Positions 46,702 to 54,664 of a stretch of 64,000 bases of DNA are shown here, one piece after another (the first letter of the stretch is position 1; each line of letters opens with the position of its first letter). The notes under the pieces were generated by a model. It was not told where the DNA came from. It did not search any database and was given only the letters and a program-made list of their open reading frames with translations. This stretch comes from Nonomuraea wenchangensis (lineage in GTDB: Bacteria; Actinomycetota; Actinomycetes; Streptosporangiales; Streptosporangiaceae): NCBI RefSeq assembly GCF_900111685.1, contig NZ_FOHX01000002.1, positions 243,744 to 307,743 of the forward strand. Direction: 5' to 3'. Both the position numbers and the translations under genes were made by a program.

Positions 46702-46713
46702 AAGCATGCTTAT
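46702..46713. promoter_or_regulatory. AAGC-NN-GCTTAT site, copy near the secreted enzyme gene
   Basis: AAGCATGCTTAT, with a palindromic AAGCATGCTT core, matches AAGCGGGCTTAT upstream of the ABC importer (52413-52424). It lies 83 bp before the ThuA/dehydrogenase start. Confidence 0.45.
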
Positions 46714-46783
46714 CAAGCGAATTCGCGACCATCTTTTCGCCTCTGCCGATCCGAGATCTCGCTGCGCTTACGGTTAATTACCA

Positions 46784-46821
46784 GGTGAGGACGGCATTGC
46801 CGGAGCAGCGCCGTCCCCACC
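46784..46821 (-). terminator. Terminator downstream of the epimerase/importer operon
   Basis: GGTGAGGACGGC (46784-46795) pairs with GCCGTCCCCACC (46810-46821) with one mismatch, giving a 12-bp stem and a 14-nt loop, 59 bp past the epimerase stop. Confidence 0.6.
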
Positions 46822-46879
46822 GGCAGCCAGTGAGGCAGGAAAGAGACATTGGGATAAGTATGAAACTTTCAAACACCGC

Positions 46880-47713
46880 TCAGAGGGTGCGGAGGTAGGC
46901 GAGGCCGTCCACGGCGAGCCCGTCCTGGCTGCGCGCGAGGGGCCGCCAGACCGAGGCCGCGGTGGCGATGGTCTGGTTGTGCGCGGTGAACGACTCGATG
47001 ACGAGCGGCCCCTGATAGCCGACGTCGCGCAGCGCCCCGGTGAAGCCGGGCCAGTCGAAGCGGTCGGCCCCCGGCGTGCCGCGATCGGTGCCGCACACCT
47101 GCACATGCGCGATCCGGTCCGCCGCGACCCGCACCGCCTGGGCGGGATCTTTCTCCTCGATGTTCATGTGGTAGGTGTCGAGTGCCAGCCCGCAGTCCTC
47201 GGGCAGCGCGTCCAGGGCCTGCTCGACGGTGTTGACCAGGCTGGTCTCATACCGGTTGAGCGGCTCGACCGCGAGCTTCACCCCGCGCTCGCCCGCGTGG
47301 TCCAGGACGGGCCGCAGGTTCTCCCGCAGTTCGGCGTAGACGTCGCGGCGCTCGTCCGGCGACAGCCGCCAGGTGCGGCCGACCGAGGCGTACGCCGGCC
47401 CTCCGATCACCGGCGAGCCGACGGTCACCGCCACGTCGACGCAGTGCCGCAGATAGTCCTGGGTGTCGCGGACGGTCCGCCGGGAGGCGGCCACGAGCTC
47501 GCGCCCCGGCGGCATGACCAGCACCACGGACGCGGCCAGCCCGTGCTCGGCCAGCACCGCCGCGGCCTTGCCCGGATCCCAGTCGCCGGGCCGCTCGACG
47601 GGCAGCTCGACGACGTCGAACCCCCACCCGGCGATGCGGGGGGCGAGCCGCGCCAGCTCGGCGTCGGTCAGCGGGGAGACCCAGACCCAGGTGTTCACTC
47701 CGATGGAGAACAT
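46880..47713 (-). CDS. Sugar phosphate isomerase/epimerase, D-psicose 3-epimerase-like TIM barrel
   Basis: A 277-residue AP-endonuclease-2/xylose-isomerase-like barrel. Metal and substrate motifs follow the ketose 3-epimerase order: Glu in LAVEPLNRYET, Asp in LALDTYHMNIEE, His in IAHVQVCGTDRGTPG, Glu in LVIESFTAHN. No signal peptide. It starts 38 bp after the binding-protein stop, so it is probably the last gene of the importer operon and acts on the imported sugar or its phosphate. Keto-sugar epimerisation is likely; the exact substrate is not readable. Confidence 0.9.
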   Translation of the reverse strand: MFSIGVNTWVWVSPLTDAELARLAPRIAGWGFDVVELPVERPGDWDPGKAAAVLAEHGLAASVVLVMPPGRELVAASRRTVRDTQDYLRHCVDVAVTVGSPVIGGPAYASVGRTWRLSPDERRDVYAELRENLRPVLDHAGERGVKLAVEPLNRYETSLVNTVEQALDALPEDCGLALDTYHMNIEEKDPAQAVRVAADRIAHVQVCGTDRGTPGADRFDWPGFTGALRDVGYQGPLVIESFTAHNQTIATAASVWRPLARSQDGLAVDGLAYLRTL

Positions 47714-47751
47714 GGCGTCCCTCTTCGTCGCCGGTCCATGGAAGGAGCCGG

Positions 47752-48948
47752 TCAGCTCTTCTTGCCGCCCCAGGTCTCCGGGTACCCGGGCAGGTCCTCA
47801 CAACCGCACAGCGCGTAGTGCAGCGGCGGCATGTTGGGCTTGAGGTAGGTCGACAGGTTCTCGCCGGTGACCTTCGGCTGCGGCAGGTTCCAGAGCTTGG
47901 GCACCTCCTCGCCCTTGAGGATCTTCAGTGCGGCGATGATCGGGGTGCGCCACTGGTAGGTCGGGTACGTGGGGGCGACGGCGGTGAGGCCCGCGTCCTT
48001 CCACTTCTGCAGGAAGTCCTGCTGGTCCTCGCCGTTGATCGGCGGCACCGGCACGCCCGCGTCCTCGAACGCCTCGATCGCCGCCACCGCCGTGGCGCCC
48101 GAGTCCATCCAGACGCCGTCGATCTTGCCGTACCGCTGGAGGTAGTCGCTGACGATGCTCTTGGTCTTGGCGGCGTCGCCGTCGGTGAACTCCACCCCCA
48201 CCACCTGCGACTGGCTCCTGTCGAAGACCACCTTGGCCGCCGACCAGCGGGTCTCCAGCACGTCCACGCCGGGCAGGATGCGCAGCGCCAGCACCTTCCC
48301 GCCCGCCGGCACCTTCTCGACCAGGAACTCGGCGGCGTCGGCGCCGAAGGCGTAACCGCCGATCGGCTTGATGAACGTCACCGGGCAGTCCGTCTCCACG
48401 CCCCGGTCGAACACGATGACGGGCACCTTCCCGCAGGCGGCCGTCACGGCAGGGGTGAGCGTGGCCGTGGTGTTCGGCGAGACGATCAGCGCGTCGCACC
48501 CCTTGGCCTGCAGCTCGGCGATGTCGGAGATCTGCTTGTCGTCCTTGCCCTCGGCGTCGAGTGCCGTGAACTTGCCGATCTCCTTGTGCAGGCCGACCTC
48601 GGCCTGCATCGTCTTCCACCCGACCTGCCGCCAGGGGTTGTTGACCGCGGCGTTGGAGAAGCACAGGTGGTACGGCCCGTCCTTCTTGTACGTGGCCGTG
48701 CCGGTCATCTGCGGGGCGATGGCCTGCTCCCACGGCTTGTCGGAGGGGCCCTGCGGGGTCTCGGAGCGCATGGCCAGCTGGGCGTCGAAGTCCGCCTGCA
48801 CGAAGAACTTGGACTGCTCGCCGGTGCCCGATCCCTGAGCGCTCGTGGCGGACGCCGTGGACGGGGTTGTGGACGCCGGCTTGTCGGTGGTGCAGCCGGC
48901 GACGACGAGCGCGGCGAGCACCGCGATCGCGGCCTTATGACGCGGCAT
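47752..48948 (-). CDS. Ribose-type ABC importer, lipoprotein substrate-binding protein
   Basis: A 398-residue periplasmic-binding protein of the sugar type 1 (ribose/galactose-like) class with a lipoprotein signal (VVAGC, Cys19) and a Thr/Ser linker. PYHLCFSNAAVNNPWRQVGW begins the first lobe, DALIVSPNTTATLTPAV and VPVIVFDRGVETD are typical sugar-binding-loop regions, and VWMDSGATAVAAIEAF lies in the second lobe. The ATG at 48948 has GAGGAG at 8 nt, and the gene overlaps the upstream permease stop by 14 nt. Ligand unknown; a monosaccharide or inositol is plausible. Confidence 0.93.
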   Translation of the reverse strand: MPRHKAAIAVLAALVVAGCTTDKPASTTPSTASATSAQGSGTGEQSKFFVQADFDAQLAMRSETPQGPSDKPWEQAIAPQMTGTATYKKDGPYHLCFSNAAVNNPWRQVGWKTMQAEVGLHKEIGKFTALDAEGKDDKQISDIAELQAKGCDALIVSPNTTATLTPAVTAACGKVPVIVFDRGVETDCPVTFIKPIGGYAFGADAAEFLVEKVPAGGKVLALRILPGVDVLETRWSAAKVVFDRSQSQVVGVEFTDGDAAKTKSIVSDYLQRYGKIDGVWMDSGATAVAAIEAFEDAGVPVPPINGEDQQDFLQKWKDAGLTAVAPTYPTYQWRTPIIAALKILKGEEVPKLWNLPQPKVTGENLSTYLKPNMPPLHYALCGCEDLPGYPETWGGKKS

Positions 48949-49885
48949 GTGCGTCTCCTCTTCGGGGGGTGAACTTCCAGGGAAGCCGGACGGCTCCCGC
49001 CGCGACCGCGGCGATGATGATGACGCCCTGCACGGTGGACTCCAGCGCCCCCGAGATTCCGTACAGGTTGAGCAGGGTGAACAGCGCCTCCAGCGTGAAG
49101 GCGCCGGCCAGGGCGGCCGGCACGGAGCCGCGCCCGCCGCCGAGCGCCACGCCGCCGAGGACGACCGCGGTGATGGCCGAGAACTCGAGTCCCTGGCCCG
49201 CCTGTGCCGACACCCCGGCGAAACCGCCGAGCAGGACGGCCGCGACGGCGGCGGCCAGACCGGAGAGCATGAAGGCGAAGATCTTGGCCCGGTCGACCCG
49301 GACCCCGGACAGCGCCGCGGCACGCTCGTTGTCGCCGACGGCGATGAGGGTCCTGCCGAAATCCGTACGCGTGAGCCAGATCGCCGCCGCGCCCATGGCC
49401 AGCAGGATCAGCACCGACCACGGCAGCGGCCCGAGGCCGCCGCGGCCGAACATCCGGAAGCCCTCCGACAGCGCGCCACGCGGCGCGCCGCCGGTCCAGA
49501 GGAAGACCGCCCCGGTGAGAACGAGCAGCATGCCGAGCGTCACGATGAACGACGGCACCCGCAGCTTGGTGGTGACCACGCCGTTGACCAGCCCGACGAG
49601 CAGCCCGATGACGATCAGCAGGGCGAGGACCGGCCACGTGGCGGACTCGTCGCCGTCGATGAGCCGCGCGGCGATCACCACTTCGGCCGTCACCAGCGAG
49701 CCGACCGACAGGTCGAACTCGCCGGAGACGATGACGAAGTACTGTCCCGCGGCGAGGATCACCAGCGGCGCGGCCCGTTTGAGGAACCCCAGGAAGCCTG
49801 CGGGCTCCAGGAAGAAGGGGTTGACGACCGCGATCGCGGCCAGCAGCACCACGAGGACCACGACGATGGGGAGTGCCCGTCTCAT
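48935..49885 (-). CDS. Ribose-type ABC importer permease (second)
   Basis: A 316-residue permease of the RbsC/branched-chain type (BPD_transp_2) with about eight to ten hydrophobic helices and the cytoplasmic EAA-like stretch GDNERAAALSGVRVDRAKIF, typical of ribose-class permeases. Overlaps the preceding permease by 4 nt (ATGA) and the binding-protein gene by 14 nt. Forms a heterodimer with the other permease in the inner membrane. Confidence 0.93.
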   Translation of the reverse strand: MRRALPIVVVLVVLLAAIAVVNPFFLEPAGFLGFLKRAAPLVILAAGQYFVIVSGEFDLSVGSLVTAEVVIAARLIDGDESATWPVLALLIVIGLLVGLVNGVVTTKLRVPSFIVTLGMLLVLTGAVFLWTGGAPRGALSEGFRMFGRGGLGPLPWSVLILLAMGAAAIWLTRTDFGRTLIAVGDNERAAALSGVRVDRAKIFAFMLSGLAAAVAAVLLGGFAGVSAQAGQGLEFSAITAVVLGGVALGGGRGSVPAALAGAFTLEALFTLLNLYGISGALESTVQGVIIIAAVAAGAVRLPWKFTPRRGDAHAAS

Positions 49886-50907
49886 GCCGGCCGCCTTGTT
49901 CCACGCCGCGCGTAGACGGCCACCGCGATGACGATGACCACGCCGCGGACCACGTCCTTGACGAAGGAGTTGACCTCGAGCTGGTTGAAGATGGTGTCCA
50001 GGACGGCCAGCAGCAGGACCCCGCCGACGGTCCCGGCGACGCCGCCCTTGCCTCCGGCCAGCGCGGTCCCGCCGAGCACGACCGCGGCGATGGACTCCAG
50101 GTCGTAGCCGCCGTCGGTGCCCACCGTGGGCGCCCCCGCCCCGAGCCTGGCGGCCAGCAGCAGGCCCGCGATGCCGGCGCAGACGGAGCAGAGCACGTGG
50201 GTGACCACGATGACCCGGCCCGTACGGATCCCGGACAGCCGGGCGACCTCCTCGTTCCCGCCCACCGCGTAGATCCGGTAGCCCAGCCGGGTCCTGCTCA
50301 GCAGGAACCAGGCCGCGACGGCCACGCCCGCCCAGAGCATGGCGGAGACGGGGACCGGCCCGATCCGGGAGTAGCCGAGGACCTGGAACGACTCGGGCAC
50401 CTTGCCCGCCGGACCGTCGTACAGGTGGTCGACGACGCCCTTGATGACGAGGGCGACGCCGAGCGTGGCGATGAAGGCGTGGACCCGGAGCCTGGTGATG
50501 ATCAGCCCGTTGACCAGCCCCACCAGCATGCTGACGGCCAGCACCGCGGCGACCGCCGGCAGGATGTTCCCGTCCTGGCCCGCCATGGTCTCCGCCGCGA
50601 CCAGCGAGGCCAGGCTGATCAGGTACGCCACGGACAGGTCGAGCGACCCGGCCAGGATCACCAGCGTCTGCCCGATCGCCACGATGCCGAGGGCCGCCGA
50701 ACGCTGCTGGATCCCGACAACGCTCTCCATGGTGAGGAACTGACCGCCGTCGAGCGCGACGAGGACGTAGCCGACCGCGACCAGGCCGAGCAGCGCGAGG
50801 AACACCACCTGCGTGGGTTCGCGTAACCGCGCCGCCAGGCCGCCGTGTGCCGCACCCGAGCGGGTGGGACGGCCGGTGGGGCGGCGGGCGCGCACGGGCA
50901 GGTTCAT
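49882..50907 (-). CDS. Ribose-type ABC importer permease (first)
   Basis: A 341-residue RbsC-like permease with a basic N-terminal tail, about eight helices, the conserved GGNEEVARLSGIRTGRV loop and VLGGTALAGGKGGVAGT. Starts 1 nt after the ATPase gene stop. The two permeases are similar to each other but not identical, so the channel is a heterodimer as in several sugar importers. Confidence 0.93.
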   Translation of the reverse strand: MNLPVRARRPTGRPTRSGAAHGGLAARLREPTQVVFLALLGLVAVGYVLVALDGGQFLTMESVVGIQQRSAALGIVAIGQTLVILAGSLDLSVAYLISLASLVAAETMAGQDGNILPAVAAVLAVSMLVGLVNGLIITRLRVHAFIATLGVALVIKGVVDHLYDGPAGKVPESFQVLGYSRIGPVPVSAMLWAGVAVAAWFLLSRTRLGYRIYAVGGNEEVARLSGIRTGRVIVVTHVLCSVCAGIAGLLLAARLGAGAPTVGTDGGYDLESIAAVVLGGTALAGGKGGVAGTVGGVLLLAVLDTIFNQLEVNSFVKDVVRGVVIVIAVAVYARRGTRRPA

Positions 50908-50908
50908 C

Positions 50909-52348
50909 TCAGGCCACCTCTCCGGCGGCCAGGCGCATGACGGCCTCCTCGGAGGCCCCGGCCGGCAGCGTGCCCGCGACGCGGCCGTCGCGCAGGACGA
51001 CGACGCGATCGCTCATGCCGATGAGCTCGGGCAGCTCGGAAGAGATCATCATGATGGCCATGCCGTCGTTCGCGAGTTCGCGCATCAGGTCGTGGATCGC
51101 GGCCTTGGCCCCGACGTCGACGCCCCGGGTCGGTTCGTCGAACAGCAGCACGCGCGGCGCCATGATCATCCATTTGGCGAGCACGACTTTCTGCTGGTTG
51201 CCTCCGGACAGATAGCGGACCTCCTGTTCCTGACGCGGAGGCGAGAGGCGTACCCGTTCGAGCAGGCCGCGCAGGCCGTCGCGGCGCTTGGCGCCCGCCG
51301 CGCGGGCGACGAGCAGGGCGTTGTCGCGGACGGACTGGCGCAGGGCGAGCCCTTCGGCCTTGCGGTCCTCGGTCACCAGTCCGATGCCCATGGCCACGCC
51401 TTCCCGGACCGATCGGGGGCGCGACGGGGTCATCTCTCCCGTGGTGAACGGTTCGGCGCCGAAGATGGCTTTGGCGAGCTCCGACCTGCCGGACCCCTGC
51501 AGGCCCGCGATGCCGACGATCTCCCCGGCGCGCAGCTCCAGATCGATGTCGCGGAGCTTGTGGTTGCCCGCTCCGCGCAGGCTGAGCCGTACCTCGCCGG
51601 CGCCGCCGGAGCGGGGCGGGAAGTAGGTGCCGAGGTCGCGGCCCACCATCAGGCGGATCAGCTCGTCGGGGGTCACCTCGCCGATCGGCAGTGTGGCGAC
51701 GCGCGAGCCGTCCTTGAGCACCGTGACCCGGTCGGCGAGGTCGAACACCTCGCGTAATCGGTGGGAGATGTACACGACGGCGACGCCGCGTTCTTTGAGC
51801 CGCCCGATCAGCCGGTGGAGCAGCTCGACCTCGTGCTCGGCGAGGGCCGCGCTGGGCTCGTCCATGACGACGAGCCGGGCGTTCACCGACAACGCCTTGA
51901 CGATCTCGACGATCTGCTGCTGGGCCACCGACAGGCGCTTGACGGCGTCGCGGGGGCCGAAGGGGTCCTCGCCGAGCTCGTCGAGGAGCCGCGCGGTCGC
52001 CTCCTCCATCGCCGCCCGGTCGACCAGGCCGCGTCTGACGGGCTCGCGCCCGAGGAAGACGTTCTCGGCGACGGAGCGCTCGGGCAGCAGGTTGAACTCC
52101 TGGTAGATGATCGCGATGCCGGAGCGCTGCGCCTCCAGCGGGTGGCCGAAGCGGACCCGCCGGCCGTCGATCTCGATCGTGCCCTCGTCCGGCGCGTGCA
52201 CCCCGCAGATGATCTTCATCAGGGTGGACTTGCCGGCGCCGTTCTCGCCGACGACGGCGTGGACCTCGCCGGCCGCCACGTCCAGGTCCACCCCGGACAG
52301 CACCCGCACGCCCAGGAAGCCCTTGCCGATGCCGCGCATGCTCAGCAC
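50909..52348 (-). CDS. Ribose-type ABC importer ATPase, duplicated (RbsA-like)
   Basis: A 479-residue tandem ATPase. The first half has Walker A GENGAGKSTLM, a Q-loop YQEFNLLPERS, the degenerate signature LSVAQQQIVEIVKAL, Walker B and the switch HRLREVFD. The second half has the degenerate GLQGSGRSE, the signature LSGGNQQKVVLAKW and Walker B LLFDEPTRGVD. This asymmetry is normal for RbsA/MglA. The GTG at 52348 (MLSMRGIGKGF) has GGGAGG 8 nt upstream, whereas the ATG at 52399 lacks a site. First gene of the operon: ATPase, permease, permease, binding protein, epimerase. Confidence 0.92.
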   Translation of the reverse strand: MLSMRGIGKGFLGVRVLSGVDLDVAAGEVHAVVGENGAGKSTLMKIICGVHAPDEGTIEIDGRRVRFGHPLEAQRSGIAIIYQEFNLLPERSVAENVFLGREPVRRGLVDRAAMEEATARLLDELGEDPFGPRDAVKRLSVAQQQIVEIVKALSVNARLVVMDEPSAALAEHEVELLHRLIGRLKERGVAVVYISHRLREVFDLADRVTVLKDGSRVATLPIGEVTPDELIRLMVGRDLGTYFPPRSGGAGEVRLSLRGAGNHKLRDIDLELRAGEIVGIAGLQGSGRSELAKAIFGAEPFTTGEMTPSRPRSVREGVAMGIGLVTEDRKAEGLALRQSVRDNALLVARAAGAKRRDGLRGLLERVRLSPPRQEQEVRYLSGGNQQKVVLAKWMIMAPRVLLFDEPTRGVDVGAKAAIHDLMRELANDGMAIMMISSELPELIGMSDRVVVLRDGRVAGTLPAGASEEAVMRLAAGEVA

Positions 52349-52411
52349 CCCGCCCACCTCCCAGTCCGCGCCACCATGAGGGCGACCTGCGGCCCGCATA
52401 CTGCGGGATGC

Positions 52412-52423
52412 TAAGCGGGCTTA
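52412..52423. promoter_or_regulatory. TAAGC-GG-GCTTA palindrome upstream of the ABC importer
   Basis: A perfect 5-bp-arm palindrome in the divergent importer/ebo promoter region. Its AAGCGGGCTTAT core matches the site near 46702. Confidence 0.5.
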
Positions 52424-52444
52424 TATCGATGGTCAAGCAAAAGA

Positions 52445-52460
52445 TGTCACCGTTGTGACA
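52445..52460. promoter_or_regulatory. TGTCAC-N4-GTGACA inverted repeat
   Basis: A perfect 6-bp-arm inverted repeat with a 4-nt spacer, a regulator-type palindrome, centred between the importer ATPase and the ebo operon starts. Confidence 0.55.
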
Positions 52461-52520
52461 TAAGTGGACCAGGGGACGACGACCGTGAGCGGCAGGATGT
52501 ATGAAAATGAGCCCACTTAT
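52460..52520. promoter_or_regulatory. Long-spaced inverted repeat ATAAGTGG/CCACTTAT
   Basis: ATAAGTGG (52460-52467) and CCACTTAT (52513-52520) are perfect 8-bp inverse copies separated by 45 bp. Both contain the CTTAT element of the AAGC-NN-GCTTAT sites, so they may be two binding sites for one regulator, or allow looping. Confidence 0.45.
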
Positions 52521-52616
52521 AGTTGACCCTCGACAAAAATAGCTCTTACCATCACGGAGACTTACCTACCGGATGCCTACCGCATGCGGGGGTCGTCCCG
52601 ACACGATGGAGCTTTC

Positions 52617-53750
52617 ATGGACAAGCTCGGTGTGTGGCTTATCGGGGCACGAGGATCCGTGGCGACCACCGCCATCGTGGGCGCCTCGGCCCTCAGAGCG
52701 GGGGCCGCGACCCCGCAGGGATGCGTGACCGAGTCCCCCGGCTTCCCCGGTGACCTGGCTCCACTGACCGGCCTGACCTTCGGCGGCCATGACATCACCG
52801 AGACCTCCTTACGCAAGCGCGCCGAGCAACTGGGCAGGGCGGGGGTCATCTCACCGGACCTTCCGGAGCTGCTCGCGTCCGACCTGGACGCCGTCGACGC
52901 CGAGATCCGGCCGGGCCACGTCGCCGGCCACGGCGGCCGGGCCGCCGCCAGGCTGATCGACGACCTCGCCGGCTTCCGTGCCCGGCACGGGCTGGCCCGG
53001 GTGGTCGTCGTCAACGTGTCGTCGACCGAGCCCCCATGGGATCCGCGCCCGGAGTTCGAGAGGCTGGCCGATCTCGAGAAGTTGCTCGCCGCGCAGGACG
53101 ACGTCCTGCCGCCGAGCTCGCTGTACGCCTACGCGGCCTTCCACGCCGGGTGCGGCTACGTGGAGTTCACGCCCTCCACCGGGCCGACCCTGCCCGCCCT
53201 GGCGGAACTCGCCGCCCGGCAGGGTGTGCCGTACGCGGGACGCGACGGCAAGACCGGCGAGACCCTGGTCAGGAGCGCGCTCGCGCCCATGTTCGCCGAC
53301 CGGGCGCTGCGGGTGCACTCCTGGTCCGGGCTCAATCTGCTCGGCGGCGGCGACGGGGCGACGCTCGCCGATCCGGCCGCCAGATCCAGCAAGCGGCTCT
53401 CCAAGGACCAGGTCGTCGCGAAGGTCATGGGAGGACCCGTCGAGGGTGAGACGCACATCGACTACGTCCCGGATCTCGGGGAGTGGAAGACGGCCTGGGA
53501 CCACGTGAGCTTCGAAGGCTTTCTCGGCGTGCGGATGACGTTGCAGTTCACCTGGCAGGGCTGCGATTCGGCGCTGGCCGCTCCGCTCGTCCTGGACCTG
53601 GCCCGGCTGGTCGCCCGTGCGCACGAGAAAGGGCGGCACGGCGTCCTGCCCGAGCTCGGCTACTTCTTCAAGAGCCCGCTGGGGACGGACGAGCACGCGC
53701 TGGCCGCCCAGTACGCCCGGCTGCGCGCCTTCGCCGAGGAGCTGTCATGA
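52617..53750 (+). CDS. myo-Inositol-1-phosphate synthase homologue heading the ebo operon
   Basis: A 377-residue MIPS-family protein. The NAD-binding loop GARGSVATT is at the N-terminus. Family landmarks FGGHDI, VVVVNVSSTEPP, FTPSTGPTLPAL, GRDGKTGETLVRSALAPMF, HSWSGLNLLGGGDG and KRLSKD are present, and the C-terminal HVSFEGFLG/WQGCDSALAAPLVLDLARL completes the fold. Expected chemistry is an NAD-dependent intramolecular aldol cyclisation of a sugar phosphate. Codon 65 is TTA (52809-52811). The ATG at 52617 has GGAG at 6 nt. Its stop overlaps the eboC start (ATGA). Here it takes the place that a sugar-phosphate cyclase (EboD) has in other ebo operons. Confidence 0.9.
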   Translation: MDKLGVWLIGARGSVATTAIVGASALRAGAATPQGCVTESPGFPGDLAPLTGLTFGGHDITETSLRKRAEQLGRAGVISPDLPELLASDLDAVDAEIRPGHVAGHGGRAAARLIDDLAGFRARHGLARVVVVNVSSTEPPWDPRPEFERLADLEKLLAAQDDVLPPSSLYAYAAFHAGCGYVEFTPSTGPTLPALAELAARQGVPYAGRDGKTGETLVRSALAPMFADRALRVHSWSGLNLLGGGDGATLADPAARSSKRLSKDQVVAKVMGGPVEGETHIDYVPDLGEWKTAWDHVSFEGFLGVRMTLQFTWQGCDSALAAPLVLDLARLVARAHEKGRHGVLPELGYFFKSPLGTDEHALAAQYARLRAFAEELS

Positions 53751-54664
53751 GGGCACTGCTCGAACTGGTCCGCGCACCGGCCGCGCTGTCGGTGCCGGGA
53801 GACACCATGGCGGGGGCCACCGCCGCGGGGCGGCGTCCGGCGCCCGGCCTGGCCCTGGCGTCGGTGCTCATGTACTGGTCGGGGATGGCGCTCAACGACT
53901 GGTCCGACCGTGAGGCGGACGCCGTCGAACGTCCCGAGCGCCCGATCCCGTCGGGCCGGGTCCGCCCCGGCGCCGCTCTCGGGCTCGCGGCCGCCCTGAC
54001 CGGCGCGGGCCTCGCCACCGCCGCCCTCGCCGGCGGCCGGCGCGGTCTCACCGTCGCCGGCCTGCTGGCCGGCGCGGTCTGGGCCTACGACCTGGGTCTC
54101 AAACGGACGGCGGCGGGACCGGCGTCGATGGCGGCCTGCCGCGTGCTCGACGTGCTTCTCGGCGCGGGCGATCAGGCCAGGGCCGCCGTGCCGGCCGCCC
54201 TGGCGATAGGCGCGCACACCTACGGGATCAGCGTCCTCGGCCGGGCCGAGGTCGCGGGGGCGGAACGCGGGACCGCCGAGCGCGCGCTCGTGGCGAGCGC
54301 CGCGGCGGCCGCGCTCGCGGCCGCCGCCTGCGTACGCGACCGAGCAGCCGCCTGCGCGCACGACCGGGCCGCCACCTGCGCGCACGACCAGGCCGCCCCC
54401 TGCTCACGCGACCGGGCCACCGCCCGGGCCGGCGCGGGCGTCCTCATCGCCGGCTATCTCGCCTTCACCCTCCCGGTCCAGGCCGGGTTGCGGACCCGTC
54501 CCGAGCCCGAGAACGTACGGCAGGCCGTCCGCCTCGGCATCCTCGGCCTGATCCCGCTCCAGGCGGCGGCGATCGCCGGCGGCGGGCGGTTCGCGACGGC
54601 GGGCGCGCTGCTGTGCTCGCTGCCCTTGGGAAAGTGGCTCTCCTCCCGGCTGGCGACCTCATGA
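53747..54664 (+). CDS. eboC: EboC, UbiA-family prenyltransferase-like membrane protein
   Basis: A 305-residue polytopic protein of the SCO3242/EboC UbiA-like family. The first aspartate-rich motif is NDWSDREAD (about 47-55), followed by ERPERPIPSGRV as in UbiA proteins. YDLGLKRTAAGPASMAACRVLDVLLG around 110-135 is the second motif region, with weaker Asp content. Residues 193-224 contain four tandem 8-residue repeats, CVRDRAAA and variants, which look like an inserted hydrophilic loop. Overlaps the MIPS gene (ATGA) and the isomerase gene (ATGA). The ebo membrane step may add or move a lipid-linked precursor. Confidence 0.9.
   Translation: MRALLELVRAPAALSVPGDTMAGATAAGRRPAPGLALASVLMYWSGMALNDWSDREADAVERPERPIPSGRVRPGAALGLAAALTGAGLATAALAGGRRGLTVAGLLAGAVWAYDLGLKRTAAGPASMAACRVLDVLLGAGDQARAAVPAALAIGAHTYGISVLGRAEVAGAERGTAERALVASAAAAALAAAACVRDRAAACAHDRAATCAHDQAAPCSRDRATARAGAGVLIAGYLAFTLPVQAGLRTRPEPENVRQAVRLGILGLIPLQAAAIAGGGRFATAGALLCSLPLGKWLSSRLATS
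54323..54418 (+). repeat. Four 24-bp tandem repeats inside eboC
   Basis: Four consecutive 24-bp units encode AACVRDRA, AACAHDRA, ATCAHDQA and APCSRDRA. The Cys and Asp are fixed while their neighbours vary. It is in frame and gives a Cys/Asp-rich loop of 32 residues. Confidence 0.85.
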
